A stretch of 10,191 bases of DNA from Faucicola osloensis_C (GCA_019353055.1 JABAHL010000030.1:1-10191), one strand, 5' to 3'; shown: positions 1-6,630, counted from the first letter of the stretch. Numbers and translations: made by a program. The notes: generated by a model not told the origin, from the letters alone.

Positions 1-110
1 AGTTTCGTAGTATTGCTACTCGCTATGAGAAATTAGCTCGTAATTTTAAATCGATGCTTTACTTGGCTTGCTCTATTATTCATTCTAAGTTAAATTGAGG
101 ACACGCCCTA
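1..110 (+). mobile_element. 3' end of an IS5-family insertion sequence
   Basis: The first bases encode a transposase C-terminus. Its stop codon overlaps a likely terminal inverted repeat: read inward from the right, positions 108 to 97 give GGGCGTGTCCTC. TA follows at 109-110, compatible with the short TA-type target duplications of the IS427 group of IS5 elements. A stop codon lying inside the terminal repeat is usual for such compact elements. The left end is outside the window, so the inverted repeat cannot be confirmed. The right boundary at about 108-110 is an estimate. Confidence 0.7.
3..98 (+). CDS. IS5-family transposase, C-terminal fragment (cut by window edge)
   Basis: This open frame runs from the window edge to a TGA at 96-98 and gives 31 residues. 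The segment TRYEKLARNFKSMLYLAC is the typical end of IS5/IS427-type DDE transposases, where an R-Y-x-K-L-A-x-N-F motif follows the last catalytic glutamate and is followed by a hydrophobic helix ending the protein. The catalytic residues are outside the window. Family assignment rests on this short tail only, and the 5' part is missing because of the window edge. Confidence 0.7.
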   Translation, partial: FRSIATRYEKLARNFKSMLYLACSIIHSKLN

Positions 111-158
111 GCTAAATATCTTTGATTAGATATATATCTGTCTTAATTGATACTTGTT

Positions 159-821
159 TTAAACCTCGAGTTTTAAGAAATAAAAATTCCCTATTTCCTG
201 CCATTTAAACTCATAATCACTATCCAAAACAATTTCAGCACCATAAGGTTTTTGTGTATTATAAATTAGATATGTGCCCTTTTTATATATACTTCCTTGC
301 CTAAAATCAAAATCAGAAGTATCGATTGAATATTGTTCTGCATTGAAGTAATGAGGATGATTTGTACCTAAAACAAAAAAACATAAATCTATATCATTAT
401 TTTTATAGATTTCTAAATTTCTTATATCTTGAAAAACATCATAGCGATTATTTGGCTCTCTATGATTTTCACGCTTAAAAAATTTTAATTCAATCGCTGT
501 TTTAACGCTTAAATTAGGATTTTTATATTCCATATAAATATCTATTCTTGCTTTTTTCGATTTACTTTTATTAGTTATTGCATTTAGTAATTTGCCACTC
601 TCAAATTCCATATGAAACTTATCATCTGTACTAAACTCGTATAAGTTCCCGACCGTTTTTAAAATGCTACCAAATTCCAGCTGAAATGAAGCTTCATTCC
701 ACGCATTGATAGTACCATTGCCAATTTTTTGGATAAGAATTTTATAAGAAATATCAATAATTTCCCTTACCCTTCCTATGAGTATTTTTTTGCGTGATTG
801 AGTACTATCTTCTAAATACAT
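159..821 (-). CDS. Hypothetical protein with PD-(D/E)XK nuclease-like signature
   Basis: I do not recognise this 220-residue protein as a named family. Residues 92-113 read RIDIYMEY followed by TAIELKFF, which fits the D-(x)n-E-x-K core of PD-(D/E)XK nucleases: D94, E111 and K113. An upstream acidic residue, E43 or E49, lies in a predicted helix. Downstream, residues 127-138 (YDVFQDIRNLEI) resemble the Q/D-containing helix that often follows the core. There is no signal peptide or membrane segment, so it is probably cytoplasmic. The DNA is much more AT-rich than the genes to the right and the gene lies about 50 bases from an IS end, which suggests horizontal acquisition. No methyltransferase partner is present in the window. 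The ribosome binding site is weak, and the next methionine is at residue 71, so the first ATG is taken. It could be an orphan restriction-like enzyme, a defence effector, or an inactive relative. Confidence 0.6.
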   Translation of the reverse strand: MYLEDSTQSRKKILIGRVREIIDISYKILIQKIGNGTINAWNEASFQLEFGSILKTVGNLYEFSTDDKFHMEFESGKLLNAITNKSKSKKARIDIYMEYKNPNLSVKTAIELKFFKRENHREPNNRYDVFQDIRNLEIYKNNDIDLCFFVLGTNHPHYFNAEQYSIDTSDFDFRQGSIYKKGTYLIYNTQKPYGAEIVLDSDYEFKWQEIGNFYFLKLEV

Positions 822-884
822 ATTTCTATTACCAAATTTGAATATGAATTAATTTATCAACTTCAAAAATTTTTCAACTAGATT

Positions 885-921
885 AAAAAAAATTGACGAT
901 ACTACAAGTAGCACCGTCAAT
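885..921 (-). terminator. Rho-independent terminator of the OsmC-MAPEG unit
   Basis: Read on the minus strand, ATTGACG (921-915) pairs with CGTCAAT (898-892). An inner CTAC/GTAG stem pairs 911-908 with 905-902, and a run of eight T follows at 892-885. It lies about 40 bases beyond the stop of the MAPEG gene and so ends that transcript before it enters the AT-rich nuclease-like gene on the same strand. Confidence 0.8.
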
Positions 922-959
922 CTTAAAATAAATTCAAAAGTTGTTCTAGATTATAAAAA

Positions 960-1382
960 CTAACTCAACCGAATCGCAAGATAAAACAGCATCATTGGAC
1001 AAGCTAGGCTAAGCGACCAAATAATTGAGCGAAAAGTCGCCCAATTGGCAATATACGCCAACCCATAAATAATCCGTAATATCACATACAACCACGCCAA
1101 CTGGGTCACCGCTGACAGCGGTACAAAAAATAGCAACGCCACGATCACCGCTGCCAAGAATACCGGCAAGGTTTCATAGCTATTTTGCTGGGCGGCATGG
1201 GCACGCGCTGCCGCACCCGTTTGTTTACCCAAAAACTCGCGCGGATTGGCATTGTCTTTGCTTTTAAATCCGCCAAAGAGCTTTGCCAATATCGCAAACC
1301 CCAAGGGCAATAAACTGGCGACCATCATTGCCAATACCACACTACTATTGGTGGCAGGCACAGCACTTAGATAGGGAAACAT
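960..1382 (-). CDS. MAPEG family membrane protein
   Basis: This 140-residue protein has four hydrophobic segments, at about 12-36, 72-91, 92-113 and 118-138, the layout of MAPEG proteins (membrane-associated proteins in eicosanoid and glutathione metabolism). The hallmark stretch lies at about 46-72: ANPREFLGKQTG, then RAHAAQQNSYETLP, with the conserved Arg, His, Asn and Glu that bind glutathione-type ligands in family members. Bacterial members of this short type sit in the inner membrane and mostly have no proven substrate. The gene starts 11 bases after the stop of the OsmC-like gene. Its purine-rich binding site (AAAGGGTAGGGA) overlaps that stop codon, so the two are probably co-transcribed and translationally coupled. 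Pairing with an OsmC thiol peroxidase-like protein hints at peroxide or electrophile stress, but that is inference. Confidence 0.88.
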   Translation of the reverse strand: MFPYLSAVPATNSSVVLAMMVASLLPLGFAILAKLFGGFKSKDNANPREFLGKQTGAAARAHAAQQNSYETLPVFLAAVIVALLFFVPLSAVTQLAWLYVILRIIYGLAYIANWATFRSIIWSLSLACPMMLFYLAIRLS

Positions 1383-1393
1383 ACCGTTATTCC

Positions 1394-1840
1394 CTACCCT
1401 TTAACCGTTTCATTAGTGATTTCAGCAGAGGTTTCATCAATGATTTCATAGTCATGGGTGATTTTAACACCGCCATTTTCTAGCATACGACTGGCTGAGC
1501 AGTATTTTTCTGCCGATAATTCGATGGCTTTTTTAACCTGCGCTTCTTTGATGGCACTACCTTTGACTACAAAATGCAAATGAATATCAGTAAATACTGC
1601 AGGAATTGTGTCGGCACGCTTAGCCGATAGCTGACACTCAACATCGCTCACCGCCTGACGGGCTTTTTGCAGGATACTGACCACATCATAACTGGCACAG
1701 CCGCCAAGCCCCATCAAAACCATTTCCATGGGTTTGGCACCCAATTTTTCGGTTGAATCCATGATAATTTTATTGCCATTTTCGGTCACGGCTTCAAAAT
1801 TAATGTCTTCGTTTTTTAACCAATTTACCGTTGCTTTCAT
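1394..1840 (-). CDS. OsmC/YhfA-like family protein
   Basis: This 148-residue protein belongs to the OsmC/Ohr superfamily, closest by eye to the YhfA-like branch. It has the two spaced cysteines of the family: C48 in LMGLGGCASYDVVSIL at the start of the central helix, and C114 in ELSAEKYCSASRML. In Ohr and OsmC these thiols reduce organic hydroperoxides. YhfA-type members keep the cysteines but have no firmly established substrate. The protein is cytoplasmic, with no signal peptide. Length is slightly above E. coli YhfA because of an extended acidic tail. A GGGG ribosome binding site lies about 8 bases before the ATG. It is the first gene of a two-gene unit with the MAPEG gene. Confidence 0.9.
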   Translation of the reverse strand: MKATVNWLKNEDINFEAVTENGNKIIMDSTEKLGAKPMEMVLMGLGGCASYDVVSILQKARQAVSDVECQLSAKRADTIPAVFTDIHLHFVVKGSAIKEAQVKKAIELSAEKYCSASRMLENGGVKITHDYEIIDETSAEITNETVKG

Positions 1841-1896
1841 ACTATCCCCAGATACTTATAATTTTTAAAAAAATATTTTGTATAAAATCAAGCGAT

Positions 1897-1925
1897 ATTA
1901 TGCGCTTTTTATGTCCGTGAAACAA
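1897..1925 (-). promoter_or_regulatory. Possible sigma-70 promoter for the OsmC-MAPEG unit
   Basis: Read on the minus strand, TTGTTT (1925-1920) is followed after 17 bases by CATAAT (1902-1897), five of six matches for the -10. Transcription would start near 1890, giving a leader of about 50 bases. The -35 match is only partial, so this is a prediction. Confidence 0.4.
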
Positions 1926-2093
1926 TTTATAGCAAATAAACATTACACTTTTGACATAAAAACTGGTTTAATAGTGGGTAATAAAGGCAGTGATTACATT
2001 GTCCATGTTTTTTAGCAATAATAATAAAATAAGCGTCTGTTGGTATGAGATGGGTTTATTCCCGATGATTTGATTGACCAAAACTTTAATAAT

Positions 2094-2125
2094 GGTCTGC
2101 AAGGATGTGTGTAAACCTTGCGACC
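2094..2125 (+). promoter_or_regulatory. Stem-loop in the region upstream of rppH
   Basis: GGTC plus GCAAGG (2094-2104, with one bulged T at 2098) pairs with CCTTGC plus GACC (2116-2125), ten base pairs around an 11-base loop. No T-run follows on either strand, so it is not a standard terminator. TGGTC (2093-2097) could instead pair with GACCA at 2076-2080, giving two mutually exclusive folds. The rest of the 1841-2185 gap is AT-rich and holds no convincing open reading frame. Confidence 0.4.
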
Positions 2126-2143
2126 CAAAAAACTTGATAATGT

Positions 2144-2182
2144 GATTACCTGCCGATTTTAACCATTAAATTAAAGGTAATC
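2144..2182 (+). promoter_or_regulatory. rppH: Inverted repeat enclosing the rppH ribosome binding site
   Basis: GATTACC (2144-2150) is perfectly complementary to GGTAATC (2176-2182). The second arm contains most of the Shine-Dalgarno sequence AAAGGTAA (2173-2180) and ends three bases before the ATG at 2186. If the transcript starts upstream of 2144, this seven-pair stem, with possible G-U extensions, would mask the binding site. The loop of 25 bases is AT-rich and may fold further. Regulation is inferred, not shown. Confidence 0.45.
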
Positions 2183-2185
2183 GTC

Positions 2186-2704
2186 ATGATTGATGCAGAT
2201 GGCTTTCGAGCCAACGTAGGTATCATCTTGGCAAATACACACGGACAAGTACTGTGGGCAAAACGCGTGGGTCACGATGCTTGGCAATTTCCACAAGGTG
2301 GCATTGATTTTGGTGAAACGCCGCTTGATGCGATGTATCGAGAATTGTGGGAAGAAGTCGGACTGTATCCTCAGCATGTCAAAGTGTTGTCACAAACCCA
2401 AAATTGGCTGCGTTATCGGTTGCCAAAACGTTTTGTACGACAAGGACAATATCCTTTGTGTATTGGACAAAAACAAAAATGGTTTTTGCTCCAGCTAGAT
2501 GAGAACAATGTAGAACATATCCGTTTTGATACGGCAAAACCTGAATTTGACCGCTGGGAATGGGTCAGTTATTGGTATCCACTTAACCAAGTGGTGGCAT
2601 TTAAACGTAATGTATATCGCCGCGCCTTGTTTGAGTTATCACCGCAGTTGCCACTCAAGAAAGAATTGTTACTACCCAAAAACGTAAAAATTCATTCCTA
2701 TTAA
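2186..2704 (+). CDS. rppH: RNA pyrophosphohydrolase RppH
   Basis: RppH removes pyrophosphate from the triphosphorylated 5' end of mRNA, leaving a monophosphate that stimulates RNase E decay. The 172-residue protein is one Nudix domain. The Nudix box G-x5-E-x7-R-E-x-x-E-E-x-G runs from G38 through E44, R52, E53, E56 and E57 to G59, with the metal-binding glutamates intact. Other RppH hallmarks are the opening MIDADGFRANVG, QFPQGGI, NWLRYRLPKR and CIGQKQKWFLLQL, and the SYWYP element near residue 128. The start is fixed by the conserved N-terminus and by an AAAGGT binding site 7 bases before the ATG. Length matches E. coli RppH (176). The basic C-terminal tail is shorter and divergent, as is common. 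The gene is monocistronic and ends at a strong hairpin. Confidence 0.96.
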   Translation: MIDADGFRANVGIILANTHGQVLWAKRVGHDAWQFPQGGIDFGETPLDAMYRELWEEVGLYPQHVKVLSQTQNWLRYRLPKRFVRQGQYPLCIGQKQKWFLLQLDENNVEHIRFDTAKPEFDRWEWVSYWYPLNQVVAFKRNVYRRALFELSPQLPLKKELLLPKNVKIHSY

Positions 2705-2720
2705 ACCTAAACAAATAAAC

Positions 2721-2754
2721 CCAAAAAAAGTTCACTTCGGTGGGCTTTTTTTGG
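2721..2754. terminator. Two-way terminator after rppH with UUCG-type loop
   Basis: CCAAAAAAAG plus TTCAC (2721-2735) pairs with GTGGG plus CTTTTTTTGG (2740-2754) around a TTCG tetraloop, with two G-U pairs. The stem carries A7 on one side and T7 on the other, so it can act on both strands. It ends rppH and can back up rpmE2 from the opposite side. Confidence 0.85.
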
Positions 2755-2798
2755 CGTATTGTTAGGGATTATCCAGTATTGCCCCATTTTATCCAATA

Positions 2799-2828
2799 AA
2801 AAACCCTTCGCGATTGCAAAGGGTTTTT
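2799..2828 (-). terminator. Terminator of rpmE2
   Basis: AAAAACCCTT (2799-2808) pairs with AAGGGTTTTT (2819-2828). Read on the minus strand the second arm comes first and the T-run closes the hairpin about 20 bases after the rpmE2 stop. The symmetrical A/T tracts mean it could also stop transcripts that run past the rppH terminator. Confidence 0.8.
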
Positions 2829-2846
2829 GATAATAAGCGATTAAAC

Positions 2847-3107
2847 TTATTTTTTGTTACGACCTGCAAATGCGCCGAAACGTTTGTTGAAGCTTGCCAC
2901 ACGACCTTCGTTTTGGGTTTTACGTTGTTCGCCGGTATAGAATGGGTGTGAGGCACTTGAAATATCGAGTGCGACGTATGGGTATTCTTTACCTTCGTAT
3001 TCGCGAGTTACTTTTGATTTGATAGTAGAGCGAGTTAAAAAGTAAACGTCAGCGTTGGTGTCGTGGAATAAAACTTCTTGATAAGCTGGATGGATATCTG
3101 CGCGCAT
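2847..3107 (-). CDS. rpmE2: 50S ribosomal protein L31 type B
   Basis: A surface protein of the large ribosomal subunit, this is the zinc-independent (type B, YkgM-like) form of L31. The 86 residues start MRADIHPAYQEVLFHDTNAD, then carry STIKSK, YPYVALDISSASHPFYTG (the family signature) and a basic end with FNKRFGAF. There is no cysteine, so the CxxC zinc sites of type A L31 are absent. In many bacteria this form is made when zinc is scarce, under Zur control, but I see no clear Zur operator here. The start is uncertain. An ATG at 3123-3125 would add MTRDLT and has an AAGGG site at good spacing. The internal ATG used here fits the conserved family N-terminus but has only a weak GAG site. Confidence 0.93.
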   Translation of the reverse strand: MRADIHPAYQEVLFHDTNADVYFLTRSTIKSKVTREYEGKEYPYVALDISSASHPFYTGEQRKTQNEGRVASFNKRFGAFAGRNKK

Positions 3108-3276
3108 GGTTAGGTCTCTAGTCATTATCCTGCCCTTTGGTCTGCAGTTAGTATGCGTAGCATGAATGTTTATTTTGCTAAAAATTCACCCAAACACCCA
3201 ACCGATTAAAGCCAACACAGGATGGATTGATAAAATTGGAAGCCGAATTTTACTAGATTTGCTTTATTTTTGCAAG

Positions 3277-5073
3277 TTATTTCCACTGCAGCCATTTTGT
3301 GAAGCTTGTATTTTCACCCGCTAACAGCGTCCATATTTGCGGTTGTTTAACATGCGCGTCGCTCACGGGTGGCACTTCAAGTACCAACAGCTCATCGCGG
3401 CGAAATACATGACACACGGCAGGGTCTTCACTAATTGTTTGGGTTTTAGCAGTGGCTTTGAGCCATTTTTCGCTCGCCTTTAACCCATCAATTGCCACGA
3501 TGACATCATTAGCAGAAATCCCTGCAGCGGCGGCTTGGCTATTTCGCACAACACGTTGCACTTTTAACCCAGTAGGCTCGCTCATATATTTCATGCCCCA
3601 AGTAATATCATCGTCTTTTTGTTCAATACTCACACCCTGTTCTGACAGCAGTTCAAATAACGGTAATTCTGTCGTGCCGTCGATATAATTGGCTCTAAAA
3701 TCTTGCCAAACCTCTTTGGGTAAACATTCATTCATGACGTCATCTAAATTAGCGTCCGTCATACCAAAACGGCGATTATCTTGGGCTTTGGCTTTGTCAT
3801 AAAAAACTTTTATCACATCAAAAATACGTTTGCCATGGTTTATCAAAGTCAAGTCTAAACATAACGCCACCAACGCGCCTTTGTTGTAGTAGCTAATCCC
3901 CGCATTGGCGGTGTTCTCATCGCTACGATATAGCTTTATCCACGCATCAAAGCTTGATTCCGCCACGCTTTGCAAGGCACGTCCGTGGGTTTGATAGTAG
4001 CGATTGATTTGTTCAGCAAGCAGCTTTAGATAGCTATGTTGCGAAATAACCCCGCTTTTTTGTAGCATAAAATCATCCACATAACTGGTAAAGCCTTCAA
4101 ACACCCATAGCAAGGTAGTGTAAGTCTCTTGGTTAAAATTGGCGGTTAAAAAAACTTCGGGACGCACAGTTTTAACCCACCACGCATGAAAATATTCATG
4201 GCTACACAAACCCAAAAAGCGTTGATAACTCTCGCTTGGCTCAGCTTGTTCAAAAAATGTGGGTAGGTCATCTCGTGGGGTAATCAAACTGGTACTGGCA
4301 AGGTGTTCAAGCCCGCCATAGTCGCTTGAAGTCGCCATGGTCATAAACAGATAATCATCAAACGGCGTATCACCGAGCCAATCGACATAGCTTTGACAAA
4401 TTTTGCTAAGGTCAGTTTCTAGCCGTTCAAGGTCGCTGTGGTGTACGCCAGAAATCACAAACCGGTGGGCAATGGTGTTTTCGCCACTTTTTACATCGAA
4501 CCAAAATTCATCTTGCTCAGCAATTTCAAACGGGCTGTCGGTGAGTTGCTCGTAGTTGTCGGCAGTTAGCTGATAGATGGTTTGTTTGGCTTGTTGGTGC
4601 ATTTTTTCCGGTAAGGCGGTGGCTAGACTGACGTCCACACCGTTTACCTCATAAAAGTCTTGCGGGCAAATGAGTTCGGCTTTAATCGCTTGGTTTTCTT
4701 GCCCTTGTACCGCTAATGCTAGGGAGGTGAAGTTGCCGTACAGGCGAGTTTCATCGACATATGCCCCACGCACGGATAAGTCATAAGCATAGACTTCATA
4801 AGTGACGCTAATACGGTCGCCTTGCTTGGCGTGGATTTGCCAGTGGTTTTTATCGAGTTTTTTAAGCCGTTGATTGTTATTGGCATCTGAGTCATGAATG
4901 GTGGCGGTGACAGCCGTAATGTGTTTGCTAAATTCTCGAATCATGTAACTACCCGCAATCCAAGCAGGTAGCCAAACGATTGGGTTGTCATTGTCTGCGG
5001 TAAAGGTCAATGTGACATCAACAAGGTGTTCACGAAATTTTTTAAAATCGAATTGGTAATGAATTTGGGACAT
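3277..5073 (-). CDS. M61 family glycyl aminopeptidase-like protein with PDZ domain
   Basis: This 598-residue zinc metallopeptidase belongs to family M61, whose characterised bacterial member is the glycyl aminopeptidase of Sphingomonas. The N-terminal beta-rich M61 domain covers about 1-180, with the conserved AWIAGSYMIREFSKHI near 37-52. The catalytic domain carries YGGLEH (252-257), the zinc motif HEYFH (H292, E293, H296) in SHEYFHAWWVKTVRP, and the third ligand E326 in LLWVFEGFTSY. A C-terminal PDZ domain spans about 490-560 (GLKVQRVVRNSQAAAAGI, NDVIVAIDG). No signal peptide is visible, so a cytoplasmic enzyme is likely. It lies downstream of the YgjP gene on the same strand, but about 200 bases and its own -10 box separate them. 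No clear Shine-Dalgarno precedes the ATG. The in vivo substrate is unknown. Confidence 0.93.
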   Translation of the reverse strand: MSQIHYQFDFKKFREHLVDVTLTFTADNDNPIVWLPAWIAGSYMIREFSKHITAVTATIHDSDANNNQRLKKLDKNHWQIHAKQGDRISVTYEVYAYDLSVRGAYVDETRLYGNFTSLALAVQGQENQAIKAELICPQDFYEVNGVDVSLATALPEKMHQQAKQTIYQLTADNYEQLTDSPFEIAEQDEFWFDVKSGENTIAHRFVISGVHHSDLERLETDLSKICQSYVDWLGDTPFDDYLFMTMATSSDYGGLEHLASTSLITPRDDLPTFFEQAEPSESYQRFLGLCSHEYFHAWWVKTVRPEVFLTANFNQETYTTLLWVFEGFTSYVDDFMLQKSGVISQHSYLKLLAEQINRYYQTHGRALQSVAESSFDAWIKLYRSDENTANAGISYYNKGALVALCLDLTLINHGKRIFDVIKVFYDKAKAQDNRRFGMTDANLDDVMNECLPKEVWQDFRANYIDGTTELPLFELLSEQGVSIEQKDDDITWGMKYMSEPTGLKVQRVVRNSQAAAAGISANDVIVAIDGLKASEKWLKATAKTQTISEDPAVCHVFRRDELLVLEVPPVSDAHVKQPQIWTLLAGENTSFTKWLQWK

Positions 5074-5094
5074 TTTTCATCAGCTTTTTTAGTG

Positions 5095-5123
5095 ATTATA
5101 TTTGAACATTGAAATAGGGTTAC
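5095..5123 (-). promoter_or_regulatory. Possible promoter of the M61 peptidase gene
   Basis: On the minus strand a perfect TATAAT (5100-5095) sits about 20 bases before the ATG. The -35 at 17-base spacing (GTAACC, 5123-5118) is poor. If used, transcription would begin near 5088 and the leader would be only about 15 bases, which fits the lack of a clear Shine-Dalgarno site. Confidence 0.4.
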
Positions 5124-5174
5124 ATTTTAGCAGATTGATTTTAGGAATTTGCAACTTTTACGGCTACTACAACC

Positions 5175-5201
5175 CTATCTCATAGCGAGATGGCTTTTTT
5201 T
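5175..5201 (+). terminator. Plus-strand terminator-like hairpin between two minus-strand genes
   Basis: CTATCTC (5175-5181) pairs with GAGATGG (5187-5193), one G-U pair, around a five-base loop, then C and seven T (5195-5201). The T-run is on the plus strand, whereas both flanking genes are on the minus strand, so it does not end either of them. It may terminate an antisense or small RNA, or be a chance fold. Confidence 0.4.
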
Positions 5202-5202
5202 A

Positions 5203-5277
5203 TGGCTTTGATAATTACCGCTTGAATCGTTACGGCTCAAATAGTTACAGCTTGAATTGTGACCGCTTGAATAATTA
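5203..5277. repeat. Five-copy degenerate 15-bp tandem repeat
   Basis: Five units of exactly 15 bases lie end to end at 5203, 5218, 5233, 5248 and 5263. Examples are CCGCTTGAATCGTTA and CCGCTTGAATAATTA, with a shared GCT-TGAAT--TTA pattern. The last unit contains the stop codon of the YgjP gene, and the next 15 bases inside the gene are a weaker match. Because the unit is a multiple of three, TAA begins four of the five units in the gene's reading frame, making a ladder of stop codons. There are no spacers, so this is not CRISPR. Confidence 0.75.
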
Positions 5278-5994
5278 TAGCTCGCCAAATTTTAATTGCT
5301 GATGCCAATTTTTATAATCTGGCATGACTCGTGCCACCTGAGCCCAAAATCGTGCCGAATGATTAGGCTCAATCAGATGACAAAGCTCATGCACCAATAC
5401 ATAATCCGCGCAGTCTGGCGGGAATTGCGCCAGCCAAACGGACAAGCGAATGGTTTTGGCTTGGGTGCTACAACTGCCCCATCGGGTTTTCATGGTGTAA
5501 GGCGTGATGCTATTGGCGGATTTACCCACTTTGTCTTGCCAAAACGCTTGGCGGTTTTGGATAAATTGAGTGAGCCAAAATTTATAAATTTGGCGTAAAG
5601 TTTTGCCAACATCCAATCGCGCCAGCTCGCTTGGTTTTATGTGGTGTTTTAACAATAACTCTTTAAGTACAACCTGTTGCCCTTCAAAATAAATGTTGCT
5701 TTCAAGGGTCAAATTTGCCAAGTCTTTAATATCATTGATATAGGCAGGTTTTTTGGGTGTAAGTTGTTTAAGTTTTCGTTGTTTTTGCTGACAGTCGATT
5801 GCCCATGCAAGGCGATGTTCAAGCGATTGCATCAGCAGGTGTTGTGGCATACGCATGGGATAAGACACGCTGAGCAAACTGGTAAACGGTGCTTCATCAA
5901 TCGATTTGATACGAAAGTTGATATGTTTGACCGGTTTGCTTTCAATCGCAAGTTTAATACCTTGCTCAGCGTAGGCGGTGAGTACAGTTTGCAT
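5275..5994 (-). CDS. YgjP/DUF45 family zinc metallopeptidase
   Basis: This 239-residue protein ends in the YgjP-like metallopeptidase domain, related to SprT and WLM peptidases. The signature is MKTRWGSCS (about 168-176), then VLVHELCHLIEPNHSARFW, with zinc ligands H202 and H206, catalytic E203 and probable third ligand H212. The closing MPDYKNWHQQL is also typical. The N-terminal half is a divergent beta-rich region. It is cytoplasmic by appearance. Substrates are unknown for the family; some relatives accompany type I restriction systems, but none is seen here. The ATG at 5992-5994 is 12 bases past the stop of the PH-domain gene. A TTG at 6004-6006, directly abutting that stop, would add four residues. 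Neither has a good Shine-Dalgarno, so coupling to upstream translation is likely. Confidence 0.88.
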   Translation of the reverse strand: MQTVLTAYAEQGIKLAIESKPVKHINFRIKSIDEAPFTSLLSVSYPMRMPQHLLMQSLEHRLAWAIDCQQKQRKLKQLTPKKPAYINDIKDLANLTLESNIYFEGQQVVLKELLLKHHIKPSELARLDVGKTLRQIYKFWLTQFIQNRQAFWQDKVGKSANSITPYTMKTRWGSCSTQAKTIRLSVWLAQFPPDCADYVLVHELCHLIEPNHSARFWAQVARVMPDYKNWHQQLKFGEL

Positions 5995-6006
5995 AAATTT
6001 TAGCAA

Positions 6007-6630
6007 TTATTGACGCAAATAATGCTCAAAAATCGCGCCAAAGTCATAATTACGAATGGTCTTTAAACGCTCGCCATAGGCATTTTCTACTTGTGCGACA
6101 GTTTGGTTGATGACATCCGGCAAGTTAAGCACCACGTTTTCTGACAGTTCGCGTAAGCTAAACATATTGGTGACGGTATTAAAGGATTTTTCTAGCACCA
6201 TCTCTTCATGGGCAATGCGTTTGCACTGCTCGCTAATCGCAGTCAGCGCCTTATAGATGTCGCGGATTTGCTCGATTTGATTTTTGTCGATATCAATCGA
6301 AAACGCCATACCGCCCAAGCTAAATTTTAGCTCAGCATCCATATCCATCGTGCCTGCGGTCTCAATCATGATATTGGCGGGCTGAAAATTGCGGTATGGA
6401 TAGCGTTTTAGCAGGCGTTTTTTACTGGTCGCCGACTGACCGTCAAGGTGGATGAAAGCGACATTGGTAAAGCAATATTCGTCCATTTTTGACTTAATCA
6501 CAAAATAAATGCGCTCGTTATCTTCATGAAAAATATAGTCATCAATATCGGTTTGGTTAAACTGACTCGGTGGGATGATTTTACCGATGTCACTCAAACC
6601 CAATGCATCTGAGGCAAGATTCTTAAACAT
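6007..6630 (-). CDS. Bacterial PH-domain protein (bPH_1 / YvbH-like)
   Basis: This 207-residue protein starts MFKNLASDALG. The N-terminal two thirds fits the bacterial pleckstrin-homology fold (bPH_1), with EDNERIYFVIKSKMDEYCFTNV, FIHLDGQSATSKKRLLKRYPY and MDAELKFSLGGMAFSIDI. A predominantly helical C-terminal part from about residue 120 resembles the YvbH-type extension that follows this domain in relatives. There is no signal peptide or membrane segment. Bacterial PH domains form dome-shaped oligomers and their ligands are mostly unknown. The start chosen is the ATG with an AGGA site 7 bases upstream. A GTG two codons earlier is too close to that site. It is the first gene of a probable operon with the YgjP peptidase, but a functional link is not established. 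Confidence 0.85.
   Translation of the reverse strand: MFKNLASDALGLSDIGKIIPPSQFNQTDIDDYIFHEDNERIYFVIKSKMDEYCFTNVAFIHLDGQSATSKKRLLKRYPYRNFQPANIMIETAGTMDMDAELKFSLGGMAFSIDIDKNQIEQIRDIYKALTAISEQCKRIAHEEMVLEKSFNTVTNMFSLRELSENVVLNLPDVINQTVAQVENAYGERLKTIRNYDFGAIFEHYLRQ

Noticed and set aside
1951..1984. Perfect TTGACA at 1951-1956 as an rppH promoter
   Set aside because: No acceptable -10 box lies at 16-18 bases. The nearest TAATAA is about 22 bases away and the site is over 200 bases from rppH.
2721..2828. Small RNA gene between rppH and rpmE2
   Set aside because: The two hairpins each have T-runs and sit directly after convergent stop codons, so terminators explain them fully.
3151..3165. Short palindrome ATGC-N3-GCAT upstream of rpmE2 as a Zur operator
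   Set aside because: It is too short and lacks the AT-rich GTTATA-type half-sites expected of Zur boxes.
5203..5277. CRISPR array
   Set aside because: The 15-base units are contiguous with no spacers, are degenerate, and overlap a coding end.
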